This document shows, in pieces, positions 23,439 through 32,509 of a stretch of 64,000 nucleotides of DNA. Under the pieces are notes generated by a model. It did not search any database. It was given only the letters and a program-made list of their open reading frames with translations, and was not told the DNA's origin. This DNA is from Candidatus Gastranaerophilales bacterium (GTDB taxonomy: Bacteria; Cyanobacteriota; Vampirovibrionia; Gastranaerophilales; Gastranaerophilaceae), in the NCBI GenBank assembly GCA_944325635.1, contig CALVBD010000002.1:1-64000 (forward strand), read 5' to 3'. Both the position numbers and the translations under genes were made by a program. Within the stretch, counting starts at the first letter, position 1; the number at the start of each line of letters is the position of its first letter.

Positions 23439-24056
23439 TTAATTTTTCTTCTTCATTTTATTAATCATCTTATGCCACAGGCAAGTTTTATCATGCTGTT
23501 GTTCCATATACGCAGCCTGTGAAATTTTTTCTCCAAACGGTCTTAAATCAGACGGTTTTTCCCCGTTTTTCTTTATTTTTTGAAGCTTTTTTAAGTCGTT
23601 TCTTTTTAGTTTTCTTATCATACGATATTTAGCTTTCTGGGTACTGTCGAGAATTTCCATAAACTGTTTATCATACTCTGTAGAAATTTTTCTTATGCAT
23701 TTTTTTATAGGCTTAAGTTCTTTTTCTGCCTGTTTAATCGCAGTTTTGTCACATTTTTCTTCAGCAACTTTCAGCTTTTTTTTAGCTAAACAAAATTTCT
23801 TTAATTCAGGTTCTAATGCCTCAAACCGTTTTTTTTCAATTTGGTTTTTGCATTTTATCTGTGAAGGAGTAAGGTTTAATGCATTATATATAGTGTTTCT
23901 TTGCAGTTTTATCTTATCAATAAGCTGAGATGCATAATCATAATTCTGTTCTTCAATAATAGAAACTTCACATGGTGTGTTTGCTTCATCTTCTGCCATA
24001 ACTGGTAAGACTGTGCTCATAAGACACAAACCCAGAATCAATAAAACTTTTTTCAT
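23439..24056 (-). CDS. Spy/CpxP-like periplasmic protein
   Basis: 205 residues with a signal peptide (MKKVLLILGLCLMSTVLPVMA). The mature part is highly charged and helical, with LNLTPSQIKCKNQIEKKR near residue 60 and ILDSTQKAKYRMIRKLKRN near 150, two LTxxQ-like elements typical of Spy/CpxP envelope-stress chaperones. It carries several cysteines, unusual for Spy. It is the first gene of a two-gene operon with the TrmB regulator. Confidence 0.7.
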   Translation of the reverse strand: MKKVLLILGLCLMSTVLPVMAEDEANTPCEVSIIEEQNYDYASQLIDKIKLQRNTIYNALNLTPSQIKCKNQIEKKRFEALEPELKKFCLAKKKLKVAEEKCDKTAIKQAEKELKPIKKCIRKISTEYDKQFMEILDSTQKAKYRMIRKLKRNDLKKLQKIKKNGEKPSDLRPFGEKISQAAYMEQQHDKTCLWHKMINKMKKKN

Positions 24057-24203
24057 AAACTCTCCTTATTCTTCGTTCTGGCGGTTACAGTTACTCCCGA
24101 CAGAGCCGACCGGATTAGAATCTTCCTTTCTTTTTCAAATCTATTGTTACATGCACAGGCTAAAAATTCAACATGAGTGCTGTTTTTATGTTACATTAAG
24201 CTT

Positions 24204-24566
24204 ATGGAAGAAATGAATTTAAAGAATTATGCATATATAGGAGACGCTGTCTGGGAGCTTTTTATCCGTGAAAAAACGGTACGAATAACAAATAATGCGC
24301 AAAAGCTCCATAAAATTACCACAGCCAAAGTAAAGGCGTCATATCAGGCAGAATTGTTACATAAATTGGATTATTTTTTGACAAATGAGGAACAAGAATT
24401 GTCACGTAGGGGGCGGAATTTACCAATACCTGTAGGGCGACGTCAAATCCAGAGTGAATACCGACAGGCAACTGCTTTTGAGGTCTTAATAGGGTGGTGG
24501 TATCTGAATGAGCGTGAACGTTACCACGAGATATTGAAAAAAATCGAACAGGAATTGGAATTTTGA
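24204..24566 (+). CDS. mrnC: Mini-ribonuclease III (MrnC-like)
   Basis: A ~120-residue stand-alone RNase III catalytic domain lacking a dsRNA-binding domain, which in Bacillus matures 23S rRNA. Signature segments: YAYIGDAVWELFIRE (metal-binding Asp), LHKITTAKVKASYQAELL, RRGRN and YRQATAFEVLIGWWYL (second acidic site). Start set at ATG 24204 (MEEMNLK); the frame opens earlier at 24177 but that adds residues not found in the family. No clear ribosome site is seen. Confidence 0.88.
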   Translation: MEEMNLKNYAYIGDAVWELFIREKTVRITNNAQKLHKITTAKVKASYQAELLHKLDYFLTNEEQELSRRGRNLPIPVGRRQIQSEYRQATAFEVLIGWWYLNERERYHEILKKIEQELEF

Positions 24567-24585
24567 AAAAATTTGAAAAAGGGTA

Positions 24586-24613
24586 TTTACAAAAAAAAAT
24601 CAGCATGTAGAAT
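24586..24613 (+). promoter_or_regulatory. promoter of tRNA-Ala
   Basis: TTTACA (24586-24591) and TAGAAT (24608-24613) with a 16-base spacer. Confidence 0.5.
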
Positions 24614-24653
24614 AAATATTGTGACAAATAAATAGACATCACAGAAAAGATGT

Positions 24654-24726
24654 GGGGGTTTAGCTCAGCTGGTAGAGCACCTGCTTTGCACGCAGGGGGT
24701 CAGGAGTTCGAATCTCCTAACCTCCA
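24654..24726 (+). tRNA. tRNA-Ala (anticodon TGC)
   Basis: A 73-nt cloverleaf: acceptor GGGGGTT/AACCTCC (one G-T pair), D-arm GCTC/GAGC, anticodon stem CCTGC/GCAGG with loop TTTGCAC (TGC), T-arm AGGAG-TTCGAAT-CTCCT, discriminator A. CCA is not encoded. Confidence 0.97.
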
Positions 24727-24733
24727 AAATTTT

Positions 24734-24758
24734 AAAAGAGCCTGTAAAGGCTCTTTTT
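24734..24758 (+). terminator. terminator of tRNA-Ala
   Basis: AAAAGAGCC and GGCTCTTTTT form a 9-bp stem with a 6-base loop and end in a T-run. Confidence 0.85.
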
Positions 24759-25004
24759 GTATGTTTGATTTCAAAGCCTGATATTTGTTTATCTTGTTAT
24801 ATAATCAATTAATTATTTGTTTTGATATTTTATATAACTTTCGAATGCAACTTTGCCAAATTCTGTTGTCAATTTAAGTTTGTACCGCAGTTTAACTTGT
24901 CTGAAATCTTTATTTCCATAGTAATCAACATAGTCATTAGTATATTTTTTAGAAAATCTGTAAGCAGGTTATCTATAAAATATTTATTAGATGAAAGCTT
25001 CATG

Positions 25005-25940
25005 TTAAAATAGTTTTTTCTGTTCGCATGTTATTATAAAAGATTTTTGGTTGCCTGATTGAATTTCGTCTGTGTTAAGCAAATCCCCCAGAATTAGGGG
25101 TGAATTAGGGTTATGTTTTTTATAGTTTGCAAGTGCAATTTCCGGATTTTGGTTTGCATAGCAATATTTGCAGCCGTTAGGGCAAGTGTTATAATCTCCG
25201 ATATTACGATTTTCCATACAATTACAACCTTTACGATTACCGGAATGTTTTAACTTTCTAAATTTGATATTATTGGCTTTACCTAAAATTTCCGAGGTCA
25301 TGCAGCCTGAAGATAATATTCCGAATTGCTCGTAATTTTCTTTCGTTGCACAGGTTTGTATTTTCATATTATATTTTTTTGATATTGTACCTATATTTTT
25401 AGCGATTTCGTTTTTGTCTTTGTCCGATAACAGTATAATTTCCGGCATATTTGTTGTTAATTTTTGGTACATTTCAACGAAACTGAAAATGCATCGGTCT
25501 ATATGCGGTGAAAGTTTTTGAGCCATATAATTAAATGTTTTGTAATGTCTGTTTTTTGTGTATTTTTCTGTCAGAAGTATCGGGTCATACCGCCAGGCAA
25601 TTCTTTGTCGGCCGACAATAGAGGATAATTTGATTAAGGTTTCAATACTTTTATCAATATCAGGAACATTGGGTTCAACATCTTTTCCGTAGGCGGTAAT
25701 TGTGTAGTAGAAATAAGTATTAAATTTATCCGTAATTGTTTTGATGTACGGCAAAATAGGTTCATAATTTTTCGAACAGAATACGACACAATCGACAACG
25801 TCGGGGTTTAATTCGTAGCGGGTTACTTTATTCGGAAACATAGGGTTTCTTGAATAGACGAATCCTTCCTTAAAGCGTTTTATAAGCCATTCTGTATAAT
25901 ATTGAACGGTATCTGTTCTTGATCCTGTATTTATAATCAT
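25005..25940 (-). CDS. DUF1848 family protein
   Basis: 311 residues of a conserved family of unknown function. Family hallmarks are INTGSRTDTVQYYTEWLIKR at the start, GFVYSRNPMFPNKVTRYEL, RIAWRYDPILLTEKYT and, at the C-terminus, a cysteine cluster GCNCMENRNIGDYNTCPNGC followed by KYCYAN, which probably binds an Fe-S cluster. The shape recalls radical-SAM-type barrels or photolyase-related splice repair enzymes, but that is inference. Monogenic, divergent from the HPP-like gene. Confidence 0.85.
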   Translation of the reverse strand: MIINTGSRTDTVQYYTEWLIKRFKEGFVYSRNPMFPNKVTRYELNPDVVDCVVFCSKNYEPILPYIKTITDKFNTYFYYTITAYGKDVEPNVPDIDKSIETLIKLSSIVGRQRIAWRYDPILLTEKYTKNRHYKTFNYMAQKLSPHIDRCIFSFVEMYQKLTTNMPEIILLSDKDKNEIAKNIGTISKKYNMKIQTCATKENYEQFGILSSGCMTSEILGKANNIKFRKLKHSGNRKGCNCMENRNIGDYNTCPNGCKYCYANQNPEIALANYKKHNPNSPLILGDLLNTDEIQSGNQKSFIITCEQKKLF

Positions 25941-26004
25941 GAGTATATTTTAAGATAAAATTGCAAGAATTGAATATTCCTTCAGCTTGTTTTAGCATAA
26001 ACTT

Positions 26005-26961
26005 ATGAAAACCGAATTTTTAAAAATAGCACGATTGGAGCGTTATTTATTCGGAATATTAATGGCGCTTTCAATGGTTTTAATAGCCGAACTCAGCGGA
26101 GAAAAAGAGATTATTTTTCCTGAGATTTGTGCGCTTACTATAGGTGCGTGGATTTCTGAACAGCAGCCATGGATGACGAATAAACGACGAATATTTTTTC
26201 TTATGTCAGCTGCAGCTTTATTTGGAGTATTGACTGTCAGATATTCTCCTCTGCCGCTAATTTTTCAGGTCTGTCTTTGCTTTGCTTTTACAGGTATTAT
26301 TTTGACTCTCTGTAAGACTAATTTTGTTCCGATTATTTCTGCCTGTATTCTTCCTGTTTATCTGAAAACAACAAGCTGGATTTATCCTGTTTCCGTTGCG
26401 GTTATGGCATTAATTATTATTGCGGCTCAATGGCTTATGGAAAAATGTCATCTCAGACCTGTTAATAAGTTCACTCCTTGTGTTTTTGATATGAAAACGC
26501 AAATTATAAAATGGTCAAAATTATTGTTGGTATTTGGTTTGCTTGCATTGATTCCTTTTAAAACTCATCAGATATATTTTCTGGCACCGCCGTTAATTGT
26601 TATGTTTACAGAATTATCCAACCCGAAAAGCCCTGCCAGAAAAAAGCCAGTTTACATTATAGGGCTTATGACTTTTGCTGCATTTACGGGAAGTATGCTT
26701 CGATTGGTTTTGAATGTTTATTTAGGATTTCCGCTTTCATTATGCACGGTGCTGGCATGCCTTGTGTTATTTATTGCACTCAGCAGAGTTAAGATAAATT
26801 TTCCGCCTGCAGGAGCAATTCTTCTTATCCCGTTGATTATCAATAAAAACTTACTCCCTATGTTTTCTGTGGAAGTTTTTATTGGGGCCGCAGTGTTATG
26901 CTGTGTTTCAATGATTTTGTTTAAGTCACGGAAAGATAGTAACTGTGTAAATAATAGGTGA
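26005..26961 (+). CDS. HPP-like integral membrane protein
   Basis: 318 residues with about ten hydrophobic helices. Near the C-terminus KINFPPAGAILLIPLIINK resembles the HPP-family signature, and the layout (two related halves) recalls aromatic-acid or nitrite transporters, though no family is certain. The final codons and stop lie inside a copy of the GC-rich repeat, so the natural C-terminus may have been replaced when the repeat arrived. ATG start without strong Shine-Dalgarno. Confidence 0.6.
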   Translation: MKTEFLKIARLERYLFGILMALSMVLIAELSGEKEIIFPEICALTIGAWISEQQPWMTNKRRIFFLMSAAALFGVLTVRYSPLPLIFQVCLCFAFTGIILTLCKTNFVPIISACILPVYLKTTSWIYPVSVAVMALIIIAAQWLMEKCHLRPVNKFTPCVFDMKTQIIKWSKLLLVFGLLALIPFKTHQIYFLAPPLIVMFTELSNPKSPARKKPVYIIGLMTFAAFTGSMLRLVLNVYLGFPLSLCTVLACLVLFIALSRVKINFPPAGAILLIPLIINKNLLPMFSVEVFIGAAVLCCVSMILFKSRKDSNCVNNR

Positions 26962-27010
26962 GCCGCTGCACGGCGGCGTTGAGCCGGCGGAAAGCGGCGA
27001 CACAAAATTA
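26956..27010 (+). repeat. R2, 3' part of the GC-rich repeat
   Basis: GGTGAGCCGCTGCACGGCGG and the following CGTTGAGCCGGCGGAAAGCG match the 3' end of module A plus module C, here without module B. It overlaps the last codon and stop of the preceding gene. Confidence 0.75.
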
Positions 27011-27114
27011 GATACTAAAAAATGTAACAAAATATTTTTTATTTGAAATTTGCCGGCATGGAAATACTTTATTAATATATCAGTTAAAAATACTGACTTT
27101 TGTTCATTTTGAAT

Positions 27115-27147
27115 GGAAAGGGGCGACGAGCCCCTTCCCATTTTTTT
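27115..27147 (+). terminator. terminator downstream of R2
   Basis: GGAAAGGGGC (27115-27124) pairs with GCCCCTTCC (27130-27138) and is followed by eight T. It ends the HPP-like transcript just before the convergent autotransporter gene. Confidence 0.75.
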
Positions 27148-29750
27148 TATATGCTGAATCTAAAGCCAAGCTGTAAAGCAACACCGTTGCGCCCGCCGTT
27201 GCGTATCATTGTTTCAAAGAAACCGGTTAACCTGTCGCCCCAGCGTTTTTGTACACCGATGCCATATTGTACGTAAGGCTTTACTGATAAATACGGCAGA
27301 TACACATCATTTGCCTGAAATTTCGCATCGTCTATGATGTTCCATATCATAGAGACGCTTATATATGGCTGCAAGTAGTTTTTGAAATTCCCGATTAATT
27401 TTATCTGCGGCTCTATATGGATTGCATGCAGAGGATCGGCGTTCATGTGTACATTTGATGATGTTGTATAATTAAACGTATTCACAAATGTGTAAGACAT
27501 TAAAAGACTCGGCTGGATTATTAATTTACGTTCGAATGTTTCAATATTATAACCTGTTTTTTCTGCAATACCTGTATTCAGCATTGCAAAATTGTCGTGA
27601 CCGAAGGCAGTCGAGGCTTCTGCAGAATTCGCTCCGACATCCGCTGTCCAGATTGTGAAAAAGTTCCCTTTATAAAAAGCTGCGTCAGCACCTATAAGTC
27701 CGCCGTTATTATAAAGGCTGTTCCCGTCGAAAGCCTGATGAGAGCCGTTATATGCAGCATATACGCCATATAAATTATACCAGCCTTTTTTTAATTTATT
27801 AAGACTGCTTTCTACCCCGAATATGCTTCCGTACATAACGTTTGAAACATCCGGTCCGTGTTTTAATTGAACGCGTTCAAAATTTGTATACGGTTTGAAC
27901 CAGAATCCGTTTCGTTGTTCCGGCATGACCAGAGGGGAAAAGCCGAGAGTATTTGAGGATGCGGCAATTTTGTTTTCAGTGATATAACCTTTTTTAGCAT
28001 CAGGCGGGGCTATCATTACCATATCAAGGTTTGAAAATACATTTTTGTAAGTTTCTATCTGGGTTAAATATCCGCCAAGCTGTGCGGCAACTGCAGGTGC
28101 AAAAATGCTTGAATTAAATCCGCCCCGTCGGAATTCAAAATTTCCGTCGCCCGAATTGTAACTTGCGGTGTAATCATATATAGGAGTTTGTAAGGTTGTG
28201 GTGTTATATTGCACGTAATCTTTTAAGACACTGTCTGCAAAAGGGATTGATATGTATTGTCCCTCCGGAGTACCTTCAAGAGCAAGATTTCTTACAAAAA
28301 GAGTTCCTGATCCGCTTAATGAATTTGCGTTAATTTTATCCATTGTATTAGTGTTAAAATTTACATCAGGATAAATATTTGTTGTTCCGTTAAGCGTCAA
28401 GGCGCCGAAATTTACATCATTTATTTGTTTATTCTGCATGTTAAAACTAACGCCGCTTCCAAAATTTGTGTTGGCCGCATTAAAGTAGGAACTGTTTGCC
28501 AGAAGGTTTACCGTACCGTCATTAAAGGTGAAATTCCCTGTATATTGATTATTATTTCCGCCTAGGTTTAAATTACCGCTGCCGTTTTTGGTAATTGTCC
28601 CTGAGCCTTTTATTCCGCTTAAGATATTTGTGGTTCCGCTCCCTGTGAATTCCAGATTTGCGTTAGAATAATTATAGATATCATTTAAATCTCCTGTCCG
28701 ATCATAATTATTCTTGAACGTTGTATTTTCAATCGTCATATTACCTGCATTATAAACTGCGCCGCCCTGTCCTGTTTGGACAGATGATGAGATTGAATTA
28801 TTTTCAAATACTGAATTTTTTATAACAGTTGTTGCGTCAGCCTGATTATATAAAGCTCCCCCGTCGCCGTAAACATCAGTATTAATATGGTTATCTTTTA
28901 CATTGACATTATCAAGCATTAATGTCCCCTGATTTGCGATAGCACCCCCAAAACCTGCATTATTGGTATTCCCCTGACCATAATTCCCGATAAGAGAACT
29001 GTTAGTAATAGTAAGATTTCCCTGATTAGCAATGGCTCCGCCATATAAAAAAGTTCCTCTATCACCGTATACATAGTTATTTTCAAGAGTTGTATTGTTA
29101 ATATCAAGATTGCCGTTATTGTAGATAGCGCCGCCGTAAGGAACAACAGTTCCATAAGAAGAATTGCTTCTTATTATAGAATTATCAATGCTCATTTCGG
29201 CGGTAGCACCCTGTTGATACCCGTTTGCTATTGCTCCGCCATATGAGGATGCTCCGTTAGTATAGTTATTTTCAAATAGGGAATTATCAATTGAAATTTT
29301 ACCTCCGTTAAGGTTATATATAGCTCCTCCGACACCAAAATTTATACCTCCTGCATCAATGAAATTATAACTGAATTCAGAAGATGTAATTGTAGTATTT
29401 CCGCCGCTGTTAAAAATAGCACCTGCGAATTTTGACTGATTATATGTTTGACCTTCACAATTTCTCACACCTACTTCATTAAATAAACTATCTTGATTTA
29501 ATACAAATCCGCCAAATTCGTTGTTGCCGTATATATAATGCTCATGACCTTCAAAATTAATATCAAGATTTATAAAATGGTTGCCGATAGTGCTGTCAGA
29601 ATAAAGGTCATCCGTAAATTCAATCGTATCGCCATCTGCAGGATTGGAATTTATCAGTTCATCAAAATTTGCGACCTGAATATCATTAGCAAACGCCATC
29701 GGACAGCAGAAAACGATTAATATTAACAGAAGATGATTATAAACTTTCAT
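27147..29750 (-). CDS. autotransporter with beta-helix passenger
   Basis: A type V secreted surface protein of 867 residues. A signal peptide (MKVYNHLLLILIVFCCPMAFA) precedes a right-handed beta-helix with many GGAIYN/GGAIANQG repeats (about residues 105-350), as in chlamydial Pmp proteins, rich in Asn, Gly and Ser. Filamentous segments with SGSGTL/GSGTITKNGSGNL follow, then a ~270-residue beta-barrel (from about NGFWFKPYTNFERVQL) ending RNGVALQLGFRFSI. It is probably an adhesin or surface decoration; no protease triad is seen. Monogenic. Confidence 0.9.
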   Translation of the reverse strand: MKVYNHLLLILIVFCCPMAFANDIQVANFDELINSNPADGDTIEFTDDLYSDSTIGNHFINLDINFEGHEHYIYGNNEFGGFVLNQDSLFNEVGVRNCEGQTYNQSKFAGAIFNSGGNTTITSSEFSYNFIDAGGINFGVGGAIYNLNGGKISIDNSLFENNYTNGASSYGGAIANGYQQGATAEMSIDNSIIRSNSSYGTVVPYGGAIYNNGNLDINNTTLENNYVYGDRGTFLYGGAIANQGNLTITNSSLIGNYGQGNTNNAGFGGAIANQGTLMLDNVNVKDNHINTDVYGDGGALYNQADATTVIKNSVFENNSISSSVQTGQGGAVYNAGNMTIENTTFKNNYDRTGDLNDIYNYSNANLEFTGSGTTNILSGIKGSGTITKNGSGNLNLGGNNNQYTGNFTFNDGTVNLLANSSYFNAANTNFGSGVSFNMQNKQINDVNFGALTLNGTTNIYPDVNFNTNTMDKINANSLSGSGTLFVRNLALEGTPEGQYISIPFADSVLKDYVQYNTTTLQTPIYDYTASYNSGDGNFEFRRGGFNSSIFAPAVAAQLGGYLTQIETYKNVFSNLDMVMIAPPDAKKGYITENKIAASSNTLGFSPLVMPEQRNGFWFKPYTNFERVQLKHGPDVSNVMYGSIFGVESSLNKLKKGWYNLYGVYAAYNGSHQAFDGNSLYNNGGLIGADAAFYKGNFFTIWTADVGANSAEASTAFGHDNFAMLNTGIAEKTGYNIETFERKLIIQPSLLMSYTFVNTFNYTTSSNVHMNADPLHAIHIEPQIKLIGNFKNYLQPYISVSMIWNIIDDAKFQANDVYLPYLSVKPYVQYGIGVQKRWGDRLTGFFETMIRNGGRNGVALQLGFRFSI

Positions 29751-29801
29751 AAGTTTATAATATTTTTTCTAAGAAATATCTTCTATTAACCGATAGGGTA
29801 A

Positions 29802-32363
29802 TTATACAATACCAAAATTAATCCCGAGACAGCTGAGGGCTTCTTCTGTATTGTTCGTAAAGAAGCTGTAACGTTTTGCTATTTCTGCAGCGGTAAGTTT
29901 AGGGTTAATCTTTATTGCATCCTGCGTTGCTTTTGACATTTCATTAATCAACTGTTTGATGATTGTATTTCTGTCGACGGCTTTTGCAAGGTTATAGTTA
30001 CAGCTGTTTGCAATGTTTTGGAGACAGCCGAGGTTTGAGATGATGTATGTCTCTTCGGCTTTCATCTGGTTAATGTGCGCTGCATTCGGGATTATGTTTT
30101 TCTTCTGCATAAAGTCTAAACAGAAGCTGTTTACTGTTGAGAAGATTTTGACAGGGTTATCAACTTCAATTTTTGTATCTGTGTTATATATTGAATGTTT
30201 GAGTGCCGCTGACATTTCTTTGATAATTTGTTTACGATTATTGTCTCCGAGTTTTGCGCCTTCAAGCATTGCTTCTGCTATTGCGTCCGTATTTCCTATC
30301 AGGTAATCTATGTGGTTAAAGAGATTCTTAATCGCCTGAGCCTGTTCGGTTTTTGTTGTGTTGCCGTAGTCGATTATGGTAATAGGTTTGGAGCCGTTTT
30401 TGAGGTTTTTAATTTTTGTAGCATCAACAAGAATGTTACCGCCGTGCGGGTCGGATTGAACTACTTTTATGCCTTTTTTCGGCAGGGAGAACAGTTGTTC
30501 GCAATAAACTTTTACGTAGTTTTCTACAAAATTCTTAAAGTCATCTTCTGTTAGGTTTGCTTCTTTCCATTTCTCAGCGAATTTGTCGCTGTCCAATTGT
30601 GTACCCGGAGCTTTTTCCATAATAAATATGTGATTTTTGGAATCTATCACGCCTACCGGCTTAAATGCTGTTGCTTGTTCTCCGATTTGTTTTGCGGAGA
30701 GTGCTTCTTCATTAAGGTTAATTTCGTTGCCCCAGACTTTGTACATATTTTCTGTTTGATTTATGTCATATTGTTTCCGTTCTTTTGATTTAATAGTTTG
30801 TTTTGAGGTGAATAACGAGTAATCGTCTTTTGCACGTTCGTCGATTTTTGCCATAACCTTTGCTTTATCTCTGGCAATTTTATCTGAATCAAGGAAGTGT
30901 TGTTTTACGAGTTTGATTACAACTTCTTTTCCGTCTGCATCTTTTGCAAGGTAGGATTCTGCGATTGATCCGACACCGAGGAGTTTTTCTATTTTATACT
31001 TGCCGTTGTATTCTTTATCAAGCATACTTTGGGCATCTTCAATACTTCTTGATGTCGGGCAGGAACTTTTTATGCGTTTCAGGATTTGCTGCAGGTCTTT
31101 AAATCCGTTGACATCCATGCCTTTTTCATCCAGTTCTTTTAGTGCTTTGTCAATGCCTGAAGTCTCAAAGGAGAATTTGAAATCCCTGCCGTCGTAGGCA
31201 CTACCTTTTTTGCGTGCGTTATGCCCTTCAACAAGGAGGTCTATTTGTTTGATTAATTTTGCCTGTTTATCGTCGGGAATATCCACAACGGTCTGCAGAT
31301 ATTTAGGAAGGAAGATATTTTCTTCTTCCAGTTTTCTTATTTTTCCTTCGATATTTCCGTTTTGCCCTTTTTCAAGAAGAATTTTCATAAAATCTTCATC
31401 CAGTTTAGGTATACCTGTCGGGTCAAACTTTTCGCCTTTAATAATTACCCCGAGGTCATAGCCGATATCACGTGCAAGCTGTTGGAATTCGGTTAATTGT
31501 CCTTCCGGAGGACGGTAACTTATAACGTGCTGTTTGTTCAGAGCGGTTAATTTTACCGAATCAACGATTTTGGAAATATTTAAGTGACCTCTTGCCGCGG
31601 TAAACGCTATACCTGCAAGACTTAGTGTACCGATTAAGGCAGTATCTTTTTGTTTATGCAGAAAGTCGCTGATTGAAGGAAGAGTTTCGTCGTCTTTTTT
31701 ATCCGTAATATATCTTGTGAATGCGTTTATGGCAATACCGGCAGGGATGAGGACAGGATTAAGCGTTGATAAAAATCCCGAAACTCCGTCGAGGGTGCCT
31801 GAGAGAACATTTGAATTTAATTTCTTCTGGTCTTTTCTCACTTCTTTATCCATGCCGAGCGAATCCAGACCTTTTAAGCCTGCTTTTGCTGCAAGACCTG
31901 TCAGAACAGAGGCGCCTGCTGTAAGGATTAAGGCGGGAAGTTTATATTTCGGGGTGAATATATTTACAAGACTTTTCGCCTTTTTCCCGATAAAACCGAC
32001 TCCCATTGCAGCGGCTGTTGCAAGCGTATCTATTGTTATTTCAGCGCGGTTAAAGTTTGAATTCTCATAGCGGTCAATGTATTTTTTTGTGTCTGATTTT
32101 GAAAGCTTTCCTTCCTGATATTGTACGAGTTTTTTCTTAACTTTTTTATCCGTAAGACCGATAGGGAGAAGTTTGTTCAAAAATCCGTAAAATCTTGCTA
32201 TTAACCCGCGTTTTTTCTTTGCTGAAATATAAACATCATTCAGGTCGTTATCAGGATTAATGACAAGTTTCGGCTTTGCCTGCTTTTTATTTTTACTGTC
32301 TTTTTCAGGCTTTTTAGCGGTAAATTGTATACTGTTATTTATTTCAAAATTGTTATCAGACAT
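29802..32363 (-). CDS. ABC1/UbiB-like atypical kinase with lineage-specific N-terminus
   Basis: 853 residues. The C-terminal half carries hallmarks of the ABC1/ADCK kinase fold: a Gly/Ala-rich loop KLLGVGSIAESYLAK (about 460-475), the invariant Lys in VVIKLVKQHF (~482), a catalytic-loop-like VVQSDPHGGNILVDA (~638) and the metal-binding TIIDYGN (~665). The N-terminal 300 residues have hydrophobic segments (PALILTAGASVLTGLAAKAG) and start with SIQFTAKK. Classic UbiB proteins are ~550 residues and membrane-bound; this is much longer and not near quinone genes, so it may be a secreted or membrane-targeted effector kinase. Divergent from the 32510 gene. Confidence 0.75.
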   Translation of the reverse strand: MSDNNFEINNSIQFTAKKPEKDSKNKKQAKPKLVINPDNDLNDVYISAKKKRGLIARFYGFLNKLLPIGLTDKKVKKKLVQYQEGKLSKSDTKKYIDRYENSNFNRAEITIDTLATAAAMGVGFIGKKAKSLVNIFTPKYKLPALILTAGASVLTGLAAKAGLKGLDSLGMDKEVRKDQKKLNSNVLSGTLDGVSGFLSTLNPVLIPAGIAINAFTRYITDKKDDETLPSISDFLHKQKDTALIGTLSLAGIAFTAARGHLNISKIVDSVKLTALNKQHVISYRPPEGQLTEFQQLARDIGYDLGVIIKGEKFDPTGIPKLDEDFMKILLEKGQNGNIEGKIRKLEEENIFLPKYLQTVVDIPDDKQAKLIKQIDLLVEGHNARKKGSAYDGRDFKFSFETSGIDKALKELDEKGMDVNGFKDLQQILKRIKSSCPTSRSIEDAQSMLDKEYNGKYKIEKLLGVGSIAESYLAKDADGKEVVIKLVKQHFLDSDKIARDKAKVMAKIDERAKDDYSLFTSKQTIKSKERKQYDINQTENMYKVWGNEINLNEEALSAKQIGEQATAFKPVGVIDSKNHIFIMEKAPGTQLDSDKFAEKWKEANLTEDDFKNFVENYVKVYCEQLFSLPKKGIKVVQSDPHGGNILVDATKIKNLKNGSKPITIIDYGNTTKTEQAQAIKNLFNHIDYLIGNTDAIAEAMLEGAKLGDNNRKQIIKEMSAALKHSIYNTDTKIEVDNPVKIFSTVNSFCLDFMQKKNIIPNAAHINQMKAEETYIISNLGCLQNIANSCNYNLAKAVDRNTIIKQLINEMSKATQDAIKINPKLTAAEIAKRYSFFTNNTEEALSCLGINFGIV

Positions 32364-32509
32364 TTTTCCCCTATATTTTTATAAATAGCCTAAAATTCGA
32401 AAATTGCCAATTTATCACATTAATGTTGCAAATTGTTAATAGTTGTGAAGTGTTTATGGCAATTTTTTTTCATGTTTTAATTTTATTTTAATTGTAGAAA
32501 GGTTTTTTA

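Noticed and set aside
24822-25013. A 63-codon + strand ORF between tRNA-Ala and the DUF1848 gene
   Set aside because: It has no ribosome site or recognisable feature and overlaps the DUF1848 3' end; the 240-base gap seems empty.
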